In this document: positions 32,934 to 41,438 of the stretch, piece by piece | Position numbering within the stretch: position 1 is the first letter of the stretch | Layout of the letters: every line of letters starts with the position of its first letter | Assembly: GCA_937901255.1 (NCBI GenBank) | Contig: CALCHN010000004.1 | Coordinates: forward strand, 1-64,000 | DNA from: an uncultured Flavobacteriales bacterium | GTDB lineage: Bacteria > Bacteroidota > Bacteroidia > Flavobacteriales_E > Vicingaceae | Length of the DNA: 64,000 nt | Direction: 5' to 3' | Notes under the pieces: generated by a model | What the model was told of the DNA's origin: nothing | Databases searched by the model: none | The model's input: the letters and a program-made list of their open reading frames with translations, nothing else | Position numbers and translations under genes: made by a program

Positions 32934-33958
32934 ATATAATTCGGGCAAGCTTTATATCGCTTAATAACCGGTCTGTATTTTTCAAAAATATAGATTAACG
33001 CAAATTCAAATCCGCCACGGTTGTTACTGGCTACTTCCAGAGATGAAACATTAATATCGTAACTAACTTTAAAATGGAAGTTATGATAATCTATACCTGC
33101 GGTTAAATAGGCTGCATCCGAATTTCTGTAATAAATTCCTCCGTAAATGTTTCTGTAATTTCCGTTGTTGAGATGGTAACGCACCGAGCCTCCCATAATA
33201 ATTTCTTTATAATTATGCTGAAAACCAAACATTACTCTGGGTAAGATATCAAAATCGTTGTGAACTATTAAATCTGTTCCGGCATGAAAAGTATAGCGAT
33301 GTTTTAGTGGGATACTTTCGCCACTAAAAAAACTTTGTTCGGGTTGGGTTAGATTGTGTACAGCAAAACCAGCATTTACCGATTTTCTTTGAGCAAAAAG
33401 GTAGTTCCAGCTAATTCCTGCGTGTAAGTTAAAATAGTTGCGTCCGTTAGTACCAAATGTTTCACCGTTACCTAAAGCAGAATTATATACTGTTCCATCG
33501 TACTGATTGTCAAACCTTAAATCGTCATAATTGATACTTCTTTGCACAAAAGAGGGCTGCATACCAAACTGAACGGTTTGTGAAGAGTCACTAATATATA
33601 AAGTATAGCTTATGGGAACACCAATTTGTAAGGTAGAAAATTGAGAATCTCCTGCTTTATCATGAAAAATGGAAATTCCTGCGTTTAAAGAAGTATTGTA
33701 AATATTCCTGTATTCTCCCGAAAGTGCAAAAGTAACATAAGGTGTAGTTACCGAATTCCATTGGGTTCGTTGGTTGGCTACCAAACGAATGTCTCCAATA
33801 AAGTTACCTGTTAATGCAGGGTTGAGGTTTAATGGAGAATTAAAAAACTGAGAAAAATGAATATCTTGTCCCACCAGTTTATTAGTGAAAACAAACATGG
33901 GGAACAAAGTTATTATCCAAATTTTAACCCAACTAATATGTAATTTTTTATTGCCCAA
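32930..33958 (-). CDS. PorP/SprF family type IX secretion membrane protein
   Basis: A 342-residue outer-membrane barrel of the PorP/SprF family, which helps specific T9SS cargo reach or attach to the surface. A signal peptide (about 1-30) precedes the hallmark QDIHFSQFFNSPLNLNPALTG; alternating beta strands follow, with QRTQWNSV and later YHLNNGNYRNIYGGIYYRNS. The start codon is TTG, one base after the stop of the giant adhesin gene, so the two are translationally coupled; no good ATG precedes the signal peptide. The C-terminus (RYKACPNYI) is unusual because barrels normally end in an aromatic residue. Confidence 0.9.
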   Translation of the reverse strand: MGNKKLHISWVKIWIITLFPMFVFTNKLVGQDIHFSQFFNSPLNLNPALTGNFIGDIRLVANQRTQWNSVTTPYVTFALSGEYRNIYNTSLNAGISIFHDKAGDSQFSTLQIGVPISYTLYISDSSQTVQFGMQPSFVQRSINYDDLRFDNQYDGTVYNSALGNGETFGTNGRNYFNLHAGISWNYLFAQRKSVNAGFAVHNLTQPEQSFFSGESIPLKHRYTFHAGTDLIVHNDFDILPRVMFGFQHNYKEIIMGGSVRYHLNNGNYRNIYGGIYYRNSDAAYLTAGIDYHNFHFKVSYDINVSSLEVASNNRGGFEFALIYIFEKYRPVIKRYKACPNYI

Positions 33959-33959
33959 C

Positions 33960-36900
33960 TTACCTAATAACTGTTACATTTCCTTTTTTGAAAAATTCTT
34001 GTCCGTCAATACACCAAATTTGCAAGTGATAAACAAAAACATTCGGTTGTACTAATTCTCCTTTGTATTTTCCGTCCCAACCAATTTGTTGATTATCGGT
34101 TTCAAAAACCAATTCGCCCCAACGGTTATATATTTTAAGATTCATTTTTTCTATCATTTTACCCCTTACAAAAAGCACATCATTTTCTCCATCTCCATTA
34201 GGTGTAAATGCGTTGGGAATAAAAATATCGGGTTCATCACAAACAATTTCTTTTACTTCTATGATTACAGAGGCTGTCCTTTCGCAGTTTGTTCCAGAAA
34301 TAGTTACAGTATATGTTGTGGTTTGTGTTGGTGATGCATTTGGATGCTGGCTATTAGGATTATCTAAGCCTGTTGCAGGAGACCAAGTGTAATTGTAACC
34401 ATTTGGTAATGCGTGCAATTGAGTAGTTTCTCCAGGGTAAATGGTAGAGTTATCTACAGTAGCATTAACATTTAAACTTCCCAACATATCAACAAAAACA
34501 GTGGCAGAATCCCAAATTAAACAACCCGCACTATTTTCTGAAACCACATAAAATGTAGTGGTGGTTGTTGGCGAAACTACAATAGTATTGGTGCTATCTC
34601 CTGAAATAATTTGAGCATCAGGTTGCCAATCATGGAAAAGAGAATCATTCGGGTTAAGGTTATTAACGGTTAAGGAAGTAGTATCTCCATAACAAATATA
34701 AGCATCGGATATGGAAGTAACATTATCAGCCACATAAACAGTAACACTATCAGTACGAGAACACCCAGCTGCACTTACCATTACATAATAAGTGGTGATA
34801 GTTGTTGGACTAACATGAATACTGTCAGCTCCATTGGTTAACGTGTCAGAATACATTGCATTTGATGACCAAAAAATGTTTGTTCCATTTGTTGTAGAAC
34901 TTGCCAACAACGTTACAGCAGAATCGCCAACACAAAGCGTAGTGTCATTGCTGACGCTCATTTGAACTGTAGTAACTACGACTTGTTGGGTTAAAGTGTC
35001 TATGCAAATATCGTTAGTGGCAATTACAGTAAATGTGGTAGTGGTTGTCGGACTAACATCTACACTTGTTGTGCCTTGTCCATTAATAATCTGACCTGAA
35101 GGCGACCAAACATAACTTGTGCTATCTCCCGGATTAGTATTACTGTAAGTCATGCTAACCGTATCGCCAAAACAAATGGAATCTGTTCCAATAATAGAGC
35201 TTTGCCCGATGGAATTTACTTCCACACTATCGGATAATTTGCAGCCATTATTATTAATTTGAATATAATACGTTCCTGAAGTATTTATTGGTGGAGAGTA
35301 GGAATTATTGGTGGTTGGTGAATTCAACGTGTCAGTAAAGTTGTTGTTGGAAGACCAAATATAGGTATTGCTTGTTCCAAAAGAATTGGCTGAAAGTGAA
35401 ATACTTTCGTTGTAACAAAGCGTAGTGTCATTAGTAACCGAAAGTAAAGGGATATTCACAACAACGGGATAAGTAATAGTATCTACACAAACGCTATCAG
35501 AAATGTACAATTGGTAATTGGTGGAGCTAGTTGGACTAGCAAAAGGATTGGAAATAGTAGAATCACTTAATCCCGCTGTTGGAGACCAATTGTAACTTAT
35601 ATTGGGGTCGGGATTAGGTGTTGTCCCTATTTGTACAGTTTCTCCGGGACAAATATGAATGGTAGAATCGGTGGTATTGTTATTCCCTAAAATTAATATG
35701 TTTTTTTCTGCAGTATCGGCTAAATTACAGGTAGTGGTATCATTTAAAATTAATGTAATAGTATAAGTCCCTGGAGTATTATAGGTGTGTGTTGGCGAAA
35801 ATTGCGTGCTTCCGTTGCCATCTCCAAAATCCCAAGTAAAATTAGTGTTCGACTGTGTTAAACTTGTATTGTTAAAGTTAACGGTAAAAGGTGCACAACC
35901 AACAGGTGGTACTTCAAAGTCGGCAACCACTACAGGTAAGTCAAAATCCATTTTAAAAACTCCCAAATTACAACTGTGGTTATTTTGGTTCAATGGATTA
36001 GTTGGCGGATATATAGGCAAATCTGAATTTCCACCACATCCGGCACAAATAGCTTGGTAAACTTTACCTTTTCGGTCAAATCTACTGGTTCCGCCATCTA
36101 CATGTTCGGAACTTACGGGACCACCGAAAAATGAACCATAATTAATATTGGAAGCATCATCTTCCATTACCATTACATAAAAATCACTACCATCGGTAGT
36201 ACTCTGAAAAGCATTGGGAGTAATAGGCATGCCTGTTGTATATCCTGCATTGTTAGTTGCAGATTGATTTACCGAACCGCCCCAACCAGCCAAGTAAATT
36301 TTGTTGCATAAATCTACCAAAAAAGCAGTGGGTGAAATATTAATTCCGTTTCCAGCACCAAAAACAGTAGAATAAATTAAAGAATCTAAAGTAGGCGTAA
36401 GTTTGCTGATAAACTGTCCACTTCCGGGGTTCGACCAAAGCACATTATGAATAAATGTATTATCGGTAATTTCGGTTTGACCCAATAAATATACATTGTT
36501 GTTTTTATCTAATTCAATAAAATAATTTTGGTCATAAGTGATTGAACCAAAAAATGTTGAATTGAGTATCTGACTGCCATTTTTAGCAACACGTGCAACA
36601 AAACCATCCGATCTTCCACCAACAAAAACACTTTGGTAAGCATTGGCTGATGCAGGAAAATTAGTTGAGTTAGTTCCTCCTGTTAAATACAAATCTTCAT
36701 TGCTATCTATTGCTAAAGAGTAAGCCGCATCATGATTGTTTCCTCCTAAAAAACTACTCCAAATAATATTTTGAAGATTATTATCCATTTTAATAATACA
36801 AGCATCAATATCTCCACCTCCGTAAGTTGGTTGAAAAACATTTCCCACAATTGGAAAATCGGGGCTTCTGGTACAACTTACAATATAAATATTATTGTTT

Positions 36901-38183
36901 TTGTCAATATCAATTTCACCACGAACTTCATCGGCATAATTGTATTTCAGCGTATTCGCTCCTGTTGAATTTAGTCCATCATTTTGAGATCCTCCTAAAT
37001 AAGTTGAAGCAATGAGGTTGGTGCCGTTGGTGCTTAATCTGGAGACAATAATATCAGAGCCATTAGTGTAATTTACACCCAATCCATTCGACAAGTTGTT
37101 CATAGTTCCGCCATTAAATGAATTGTCGTAGGCATTGGCTGTTGTAGGGTAATCAAAAGAACTGGTAGTTCCCAAAATAAAAAGTTCATCAAAACTATTG
37201 ACAATTAAGCTATGCGGCAGCTCCACATTACTTCCACCAATGTAGGTAGAGTAAATTAGAAAAGTTCCCGAAGTATCAAATTTTGAAATGGCAATATCAT
37301 CGCCACCACCATTAAAAGTAGTGCTGTAAGCTCCAGTTGTAACCGGATAACCCGTTCCGAAAGCAGAACTTCCGGCATATAAAAACCCTTTTGAATCAAA
37401 AGTAGCGGTATAACCAAAATTATTGGCTGTAGAACCTGAAAGCGATGAAAACATTAAGGTTGGATCTATAATGAGTTCGTAGTTTTTATCGTATCCATTA
37501 GGAAATTCAAATCCTAACTCATTATTGATAAGTGTATAGTTGCAAGTTACTAGTACTTTTTCGCCATTAATGAGCTGATAAGCATAAGGTTTATCTTCAA
37601 TAATAGTATTTACAGAAGTAGTAACATGTAATTGACCTTTTTTGAGTTGTAGCTTATTTTGTCCATTATAAACTAATTTAATTTGATTGGGATTGGCTTG
37701 TGCCTTTACTATAAAATCATACTTTAAATTATCGGTAGAATACATCTGAAAGTCTATGCCTGTATAGACTTCTTGATAAGTAACTTTTTTATAACCCTTA
37801 ACATTAGAAGCCCACTTTTCAGGATTATTTCCTAAAAAATAATTGAAATAAGCAAATACTTTTTCGGATTTAATAATGGTAGGATTGGGATTGCCATTTT
37901 TAAAATTTACGTTGTAAGCGTGCCAATTCAATTTGTTGGGAATTTCATTTAGTTGGTAATGATTGTGGTGATGAGCATATTTTTCTATCATGGCAACATC
38001 ATACAAATCGAAAGTTAATCGGGTTTTTTCTAAATAAACAAAACCACTATTTAGCTCAGATTTAAGCAGTACATTGGTGTGCCACTGACCTTTGTTTTCA
38101 ATAAAAGTAAGTTCGCCAGAGGCAAAGACTTTACTTGCAAGTATCAAAAAACAAACGATTATAAAAGCTAAGCACTTTTTCAT
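33960..38183 (-). CDS. Giant T9SS-secreted protein: DUF7948, beta-propeller, PKD and Ig-like repeats, type B sorting domain
   Basis: A 1407-residue extracellular protein. A signal peptide (1-22) is followed by FIENKGQWHTNVLLKSEL, typical of the DUF7948-type N-terminal domain (about 25-240). SBBP/beta-propeller-like repeats span about 245-735 (for example FLIYSTYIGGSNVELPHSL and IWSSFLGGNNHDAAYSLAID). A PKD domain lies near 755-830 (FTWDFGDGNG and HTYNTPGTYTITL). About six Ig-like repeats of 75-90 residues follow, many with CYGDT/CVGDS and SPTTTTTF motifs. The CHU_C gliding-motility sorting domain closes the protein (FIPNAFTPNGDGENDVLFVR, KIYNRWGELVFET, GWDGKYKG). Probable surface adhesin or filament. 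It is coupled to the PorP/SprF gene that follows. Confidence 0.9.
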   Translation of the reverse strand: MKKCLAFIIVCFLILASKVFASGELTFIENKGQWHTNVLLKSELNSGFVYLEKTRLTFDLYDVAMIEKYAHHHNHYQLNEIPNKLNWHAYNVNFKNGNPNPTIIKSEKVFAYFNYFLGNNPEKWASNVKGYKKVTYQEVYTGIDFQMYSTDNLKYDFIVKAQANPNQIKLVYNGQNKLQLKKGQLHVTTSVNTIIEDKPYAYQLINGEKVLVTCNYTLINNELGFEFPNGYDKNYELIIDPTLMFSSLSGSTANNFGYTATFDSKGFLYAGSSAFGTGYPVTTGAYSTTFNGGGDDIAISKFDTSGTFLIYSTYIGGSNVELPHSLIVNSFDELFILGTTSSFDYPTTANAYDNSFNGGTMNNLSNGLGVNYTNGSDIIVSRLSTNGTNLIASTYLGGSQNDGLNSTGANTLKYNYADEVRGEIDIDKNNNIYIVSCTRSPDFPIVGNVFQPTYGGGDIDACIIKMDNNLQNIIWSSFLGGNNHDAAYSLAIDSNEDLYLTGGTNSTNFPASANAYQSVFVGGRSDGFVARVAKNGSQILNSTFFGSITYDQNYFIELDKNNNVYLLGQTEITDNTFIHNVLWSNPGSGQFISKLTPTLDSLIYSTVFGAGNGINISPTAFLVDLCNKIYLAGWGGSVNQSATNNAGYTTGMPITPNAFQSTTDGSDFYVMVMEDDASNINYGSFFGGPVSSEHVDGGTSRFDRKGKVYQAICAGCGGNSDLPIYPPTNPLNQNNHSCNLGVFKMDFDLPVVVADFEVPPVGCAPFTVNFNNTSLTQSNTNFTWDFGDGNGSTQFSPTHTYNTPGTYTITLILNDTTTCNLADTAEKNILILGNNNTTDSTIHICPGETVQIGTTPNPDPNISYNWSPTAGLSDSTISNPFASPTSSTNYQLYISDSVCVDTITYPVVVNIPLLSVTNDTTLCYNESISLSANSFGTSNTYIWSSNNNFTDTLNSPTTNNSYSPPINTSGTYYIQINNNGCKLSDSVEVNSIGQSSIIGTDSICFGDTVSMTYSNTNPGDSTSYVWSPSGQIINGQGTTSVDVSPTTTTTFTVIATNDICIDTLTQQVVVTTVQMSVSNDTTLCVGDSAVTLLASSTTNGTNIFWSSNAMYSDTLTNGADSIHVSPTTITTYYVMVSAAGCSRTDSVTVYVADNVTSISDAYICYGDTTSLTVNNLNPNDSLFHDWQPDAQIISGDSTNTIVVSPTTTTTFYVVSENSAGCLIWDSATVFVDMLGSLNVNATVDNSTIYPGETTQLHALPNGYNYTWSPATGLDNPNSQHPNASPTQTTTYTVTISGTNCERTASVIIEVKEIVCDEPDIFIPNAFTPNGDGENDVLFVRGKMIEKMNLKIYNRWGELVFETDNQQIGWDGKYKGELVQPNVFVYHLQIWCIDGQEFFKKGNVTVIR

Positions 38184-38244
38184 AAAGTAAATTTAACTAT
38201 AAATTTCATTCGCCCAAAATATTACAATATTTATTCACTTTTTT

Positions 38245-38276
38245 TTGGCTGAAGTGGTTTTTTGTCTTTATTTTTG
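38245..38276 (+). promoter_or_regulatory. Predicted promoter of the LuxR-type regulator gene (TTG-N21-TATTTTTG)
   Basis: TTG at 38245-38247 and TATTTTTG at 38269-38276 are separated by 21 nt. The predicted transcription start falls inside the inverted repeat at 38279-38305. Confidence 0.55.
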
Positions 38277-38278
38277 CT

Positions 38279-38305
38279 CTTTATTTAGATTAAGTCTAAA
38301 TAAAG
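38279..38305. promoter_or_regulatory. 11-bp perfect inverted repeat just before the regulator's ATG
   Basis: CTTTATTTAGA (38279-38289) and TCTAAATAAAG (38295-38305) flank TTAAG and end 6 nt before the ATG at 38312. It overlaps the expected transcription start and the ribosome-binding region, so it could be an operator (for example autoregulation) or an RNA hairpin that hides the start codon. It also lies about 96-122 bp upstream of the divergent adhesin operon. Confidence 0.6.
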
Positions 38306-38311
38306 TAATTT

Positions 38312-38944
38312 ATGATAGATATTTTAATAGCACATAACAATCCGATAGTTGCCGAAGGTTTAAAAACTATTGTGCAAAGCAAGATGCGTAATAGGGTGTT
38401 AGGGGTGGTTAATTCTATAGAACATCTGTGTGAGTGTTCTAAAAGGTACTTTCCGGATATTGTTGTTATTGATTATTCTACAGGGCAGTTTGGATTAGAT
38501 GCGGTTAAAAAAATTAAAGAGATTTATAAAAGTGCTAAAATCTTAGCTATAACGCCATCTTTGGCAAAACAAATCATTCATAAATCGTTGAGTTATGGAG
38601 TGGACAGTTATTTACTAGACGATTGCGATAAGCAAGAAATTTTGGAAGCTCTAGAAGATACTTATAATGGTAAGCAGTTTTATTGTGGAATGGTTATTAA
38701 TATTTTATCAGAAAAAAACCAAGAAAACACGTTAGATTGCGATGGAATTTCTTTGTCTGAACGAGAGATTGAGATTATTAAATTGATTTCTGATGGATTA
38801 ACCAACAAAGAAATTGCTGATAAACTGTACTTAAGTACGCATACTGTAAATACTCACCGCAAAAACATTATGCACAAGCTGAATATTAAAAATACAGCAG
38901 GCATCGTCATTTATGCGGTTAAAGAAAATATTATTAATACTTAA
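38312..38944 (+). CDS. LuxR/NarL-type response regulator with degenerate receiver
   Basis: A 210-residue transcription factor. Residues 1-120 form a receiver-like domain, and residues about 145-210 a LuxR-type helix-turn-helix (LSEREIEIIKLISDGLTNKE and YLSTHTVNTHRKNIMHKLNI). The phospho-acceptor position Asp54 (VVIDYSTG) and Thr81 are kept. The metal-binding acidic pair is replaced by AHNNP (residues 7-11, where ADDHP is usual), and the conserved Lys is replaced by Asp (YLLDD, near 103). It is therefore unlikely to be phosphorylated in the normal Mg2+-dependent way. It diverges from the T9SS adhesin operon, which it may control (inference). It is followed by a strong palindromic terminator. 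Confidence 0.9.
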   Translation: MIDILIAHNNPIVAEGLKTIVQSKMRNRVLGVVNSIEHLCECSKRYFPDIVVIDYSTGQFGLDAVKKIKEIYKSAKILAITPSLAKQIIHKSLSYGVDSYLLDDCDKQEILEALEDTYNGKQFYCGMVINILSEKNQENTLDCDGISLSEREIEIIKLISDGLTNKEIADKLYLSTHTVNTHRKNIMHKLNIKNTAGIVIYAVKENIINT

Positions 38945-38979
38945 AATAAAAAAACTACTATTTTTTAACTTTGATATTA

Positions 38980-39016
38980 CACCTGACAGGTTTTTAAAAC
39001 CTGTCAGGTGTTTTTG
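38980..39016 (+). terminator. Palindromic terminator / dispersed repeat after the regulator gene
   Basis: CACCTGACAGGTTTT (38980-38994) and AAAACCTGTCAGGTG (38996-39010) are perfect 15-bp arms with one central T, followed by TTTTTG. The CCTGACAGGTTTTTAAAACCTGTCAGG palindrome core is also a frequent intergenic repeat in Bacteroidota. Confidence 0.8.
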
Positions 39017-39026
39017 TTAATTATAG

Positions 39027-39034
39027 TATATTTG
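39027..39034 (+). promoter_or_regulatory. Possible -7 element for the gene at 39047
   Basis: TATATTTG is an exact TAnnTTTG match. It argues that translation starts downstream of about 39041, not at the GTG at 39008 inside the terminator. A good -33 element is not seen. Confidence 0.35.
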
Positions 39035-39046
39035 TGTAGAAATACA

Positions 39047-39706
39047 TTGAAAAATCATTTGAAAGAAAATATTAGAAAATACCTGAACCTTAAAGTTGTA
39101 ATGTTATTAACGTTAATTGGTTTTTCATTTAATCTATTTTCTCAAAATAAATTAAAGGGAACTTATTGGAATTTTCTTAATGCAAAATTAGTTTTAAATG
39201 CTGATAGTACTTTTTTTTATGAAGCCCCTGAGTGTTACCATTGGATGAGGTCAGTAGGCGATTGGACGACTAAAAATGACACGTTATTATTAACTACCAC
39301 AAATAAAGCAGGAACAGATAGTGTTATTAGTGTTGATTCCTCAAAAATTGATTTAGATGGAATAAGAATAAAATTAATTGATAAAGATTCAATATTGGGT
39401 TATTTCATTTCAATTAAAGCTTATATTAATGGAGAAATTATTGAAGAAAATACTGATACTTTAGGTTTTGTAAATTTTAATCTTACAAAAATTGATTCTG
39501 TTAAAATTGGTAATGATTTAATTCTTGAAAAACCGTTAAACAAAAACAATTTTAATCATCTAGAAATAACTTTTCTTAACCTTAATTTTTTAGATACTGA
39601 GAATTTTGATAAAAAACCATTTCTGATTAAAAAGAATAAACTTTATTACATTTTTACGGATGGTATCAATAAGAAAAAATATTTTCAAAAAGAAAAATCA
39701 GATTAA
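39047..39706 (+). CDS. Hypothetical secreted protein
   Basis: An unrecognised protein of about 219 residues. A signal peptide-like stretch, LNLKVVMLLTLIGFSFNLFSQ, precedes NKLKGTYWNFLNAKLVLNAD. The mature part begins like the small lipocalin-like proteins that compare a measured state (KGTYW..., DWTTKNDTLLLTT), but I cannot name a family. Possible starts are TTG at 39047, TTG at 39059 and ATG at 39101. I use 39047 because it gives a basic n-region and lies just after the predicted promoter element; the ATG would leave an unusually short signal with no positive charge. Confidence 0.55.
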   Translation: MKNHLKENIRKYLNLKVVMLLTLIGFSFNLFSQNKLKGTYWNFLNAKLVLNADSTFFYEAPECYHWMRSVGDWTTKNDTLLLTTTNKAGTDSVISVDSSKIDLDGIRIKLIDKDSILGYFISIKAYINGEIIEENTDTLGFVNFNLTKIDSVKIGNDLILEKPLNKNNFNHLEITFLNLNFLDTENFDKKPFLIKKNKLYYIFTDGINKKKYFQKEKSD

Positions 39707-39724
39707 TTCTTTAGCTTAAAATAA

Positions 39725-40315
39725 TTAATTTTCTTCTGCCTCTGAATAATACGTAAATTGTAATATAATACTTTTTAACTCACATAATATAACTTCAGGC
39801 ACTTCATCTTTTGTTGAACTGAATAAAAATGTCCAAATCCACTTGTTTTCAAAGTCATTTTTTTGACCTTCATAATATCTAAGTGATAATTTTAAATTTG
39901 GAATATAAAATCTAGAAATGGTATCAGGTAAGAAAGAGAATCCATTAATATCAAAGATATTTTTATTTTCTGTTTTCATGGATTGTATATAATCTGGATC
40001 ATTATAGACATCCCATGCAGCATTAGCTCTAATGTTAAAAGTGTCGTTTTCTATGATTTTTTTTACATATAAAGTTGGATTATCTTCATAAAAATCACCC
40101 TGCCATCCTTTTGGTAAATAAAAAGTGTTTTTTCTTACTTTATTAATTATTGGAGTAGAATCATTTTCTATTTCAATGTTACAATTTTCAATTGTATTAA
40201 TTGTTTCTTCAATTTGCCCATATAGGAAAGATGAGAACAAGTATAATATTAAGTATGTAAATATAAATTTGAACAAGTTAATTGTTTTTGTTTTTACAAA
40301 CTCTTCACCCAACAA
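39725..40315 (-). CDS. Hypothetical secreted protein, up to 196 aa
   Basis: Unrecognised. The N-terminus LFKFIFTYLILYLFSSFLYGQ looks like a signal peptide. The rest is a soluble domain with many aromatic residues (TFYLPKGWQGDFYEDNP, FYIPNLKLSLRYYEGQ). No ATG is available: possible starts are TTG at 40315 or 40312 (overlapping the end of the GNAT gene by about 20 bp) or TTG at 40276 (just before the hydrophobic stretch). The extent given is the maximum. It probably belongs to the same transcript as the GNAT gene. It converges with the secreted-protein gene at 39047-39706. Confidence 0.55.
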   Translation of the reverse strand: MLGEEFVKTKTINLFKFIFTYLILYLFSSFLYGQIEETINTIENCNIEIENDSTPIINKVRKNTFYLPKGWQGDFYEDNPTLYVKKIIENDTFNIRANAAWDVYNDPDYIQSMKTENKNIFDINGFSFLPDTISRFYIPNLKLSLRYYEGQKNDFENKWIWTFLFSSTKDEVPEVILCELKSIILQFTYYSEAEEN

Positions 40316-41412
40316 CGTTTTCTTTTGTGTTGCGTGTTTTCATAGTTTTTCCAGTTTTGTATAGCTTTTTGATTGGTTTCAAAAATTCCGGTAGTTTCCA
40401 CTTCAGTAACCCCATGTTTTTCCATTACGGCTTGCAATTCATTAATTAAAATGGCAGCAACGCCTTTTCCTTGGTATTCGGGCATAATGCCAGTAAGCAT
40501 TAAATCTACTACTTTTGGTTTGTTTAGTGCTTTTTGGATATGATACCAACCAAATGGGAAAAGCTTTCCGTTAGCTTTTTGTAAACCTTCTGACAAAGAT
40601 GGTAAACCAATGATGAAAGCAACTAATTGGTTATCTTTATCGAAAATCAATTTTACAAACTGAGGGTTAAGCATCATTAAATAACGCTTAACATAATAAT
40701 CTATCATTTCTCTATCGAGATGTACCACGCTAAATAAATCCTTAAACGCTTCATTTAAAATCTCAAAAAGTTTTACTGCAAAAGGTTGTAATTCAGCCGT
40801 TTTTTTAAAACTTTTAACGGTAAGTTGGTTTCTGGTTTTTATTACTTCGGCTACTCTTTTGGCCTTGTCAGGAATACCTTCTAAAAATAAACGGAATTCT
40901 ATCCAATCAATTTCTTTTTGGTAGCCCAACTTTTCCATATAATCTTTGTAGTAAGGCAAATGGTATTCCGATGCTGCTGATGGTAAATGGTCGAAACCTT
41001 CTACCAACATTCCTTGATGGTCGAGATTAGTAAAACCTAATGGACCTAGCACTTTAGTCATTCCTTGAGTTTTTAACCACTCTTCGGCAGTTTGAAGTAA
41101 GTTTTTAACTACTTCTTCATCATCAAAAAATTCTAATCGGGTAAAGCGTCCTGCTTTTTCACCAGTTTTTTCGTTGTATTGTTCATTAATGATAGCACCA
41201 ATTCTTCCAACACATTTGTCATTTTTATAAGCTACCCAAAATTTAGCTTTACAAAACCTAAAAGCAGGGTTAAATTCTGGCTGAATGGCTTTTATTTCAT
41301 CATTTTTAATGGGTGGTACCCAAAAGTCGTTGCCTTTGTAAATTTCAAACTGAACATTTACAAAATCTTTAAAATGTTTTTTTTCGGTAACTTCTACTAT
41401 GTTAACAGCCAT
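40294..41412 (-). CDS. GNAT-fold N-acetyltransferase-like protein, 372 aa
   Basis: A cytoplasmic protein with GNAT sequence. AKFWVAYKNDKCVGRIGAIIN (near 57-77) is an N-terminal GNAT-like strand pair. The C-terminal region LMLTGIMPEYQGKGVAAILINEL (near 312) is the CoA-binding motif A (Q-G-K-G), and IFETNQKAIQNWKNY is motif B. At about twice the size of a normal GNAT domain, it is probably a tandem GNAT of the kind common in Bacteroidota, where the substrate is unknown. It lies downstream of the DUF6438 lipoprotein gene (26 bp). Confidence 0.75.
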   Translation of the reverse strand: MAVNIVEVTEKKHFKDFVNVQFEIYKGNDFWVPPIKNDEIKAIQPEFNPAFRFCKAKFWVAYKNDKCVGRIGAIINEQYNEKTGEKAGRFTRLEFFDDEEVVKNLLQTAEEWLKTQGMTKVLGPLGFTNLDHQGMLVEGFDHLPSAASEYHLPYYKDYMEKLGYQKEIDWIEFRLFLEGIPDKAKRVAEVIKTRNQLTVKSFKKTAELQPFAVKLFEILNEAFKDLFSVVHLDREMIDYYVKRYLMMLNPQFVKLIFDKDNQLVAFIIGLPSLSEGLQKANGKLFPFGWYHIQKALNKPKVVDLMLTGIMPEYQGKGVAAILINELQAVMEKHGVTEVETTGIFETNQKAIQNWKNYENTQHKRKRCWVKSL

Positions 41413-41438
41413 TGTTTTTATTTTGAATAGTAATTTAT

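Noticed and set aside
32934..32948. Upstream ATG (32948) as the start of the TPR-PD40-OmpA gene
   Set aside because: It would add MPELY ahead of a normal signal peptide. The ATG at 32933 gives the typical ATGA overlap with the preceding stop.
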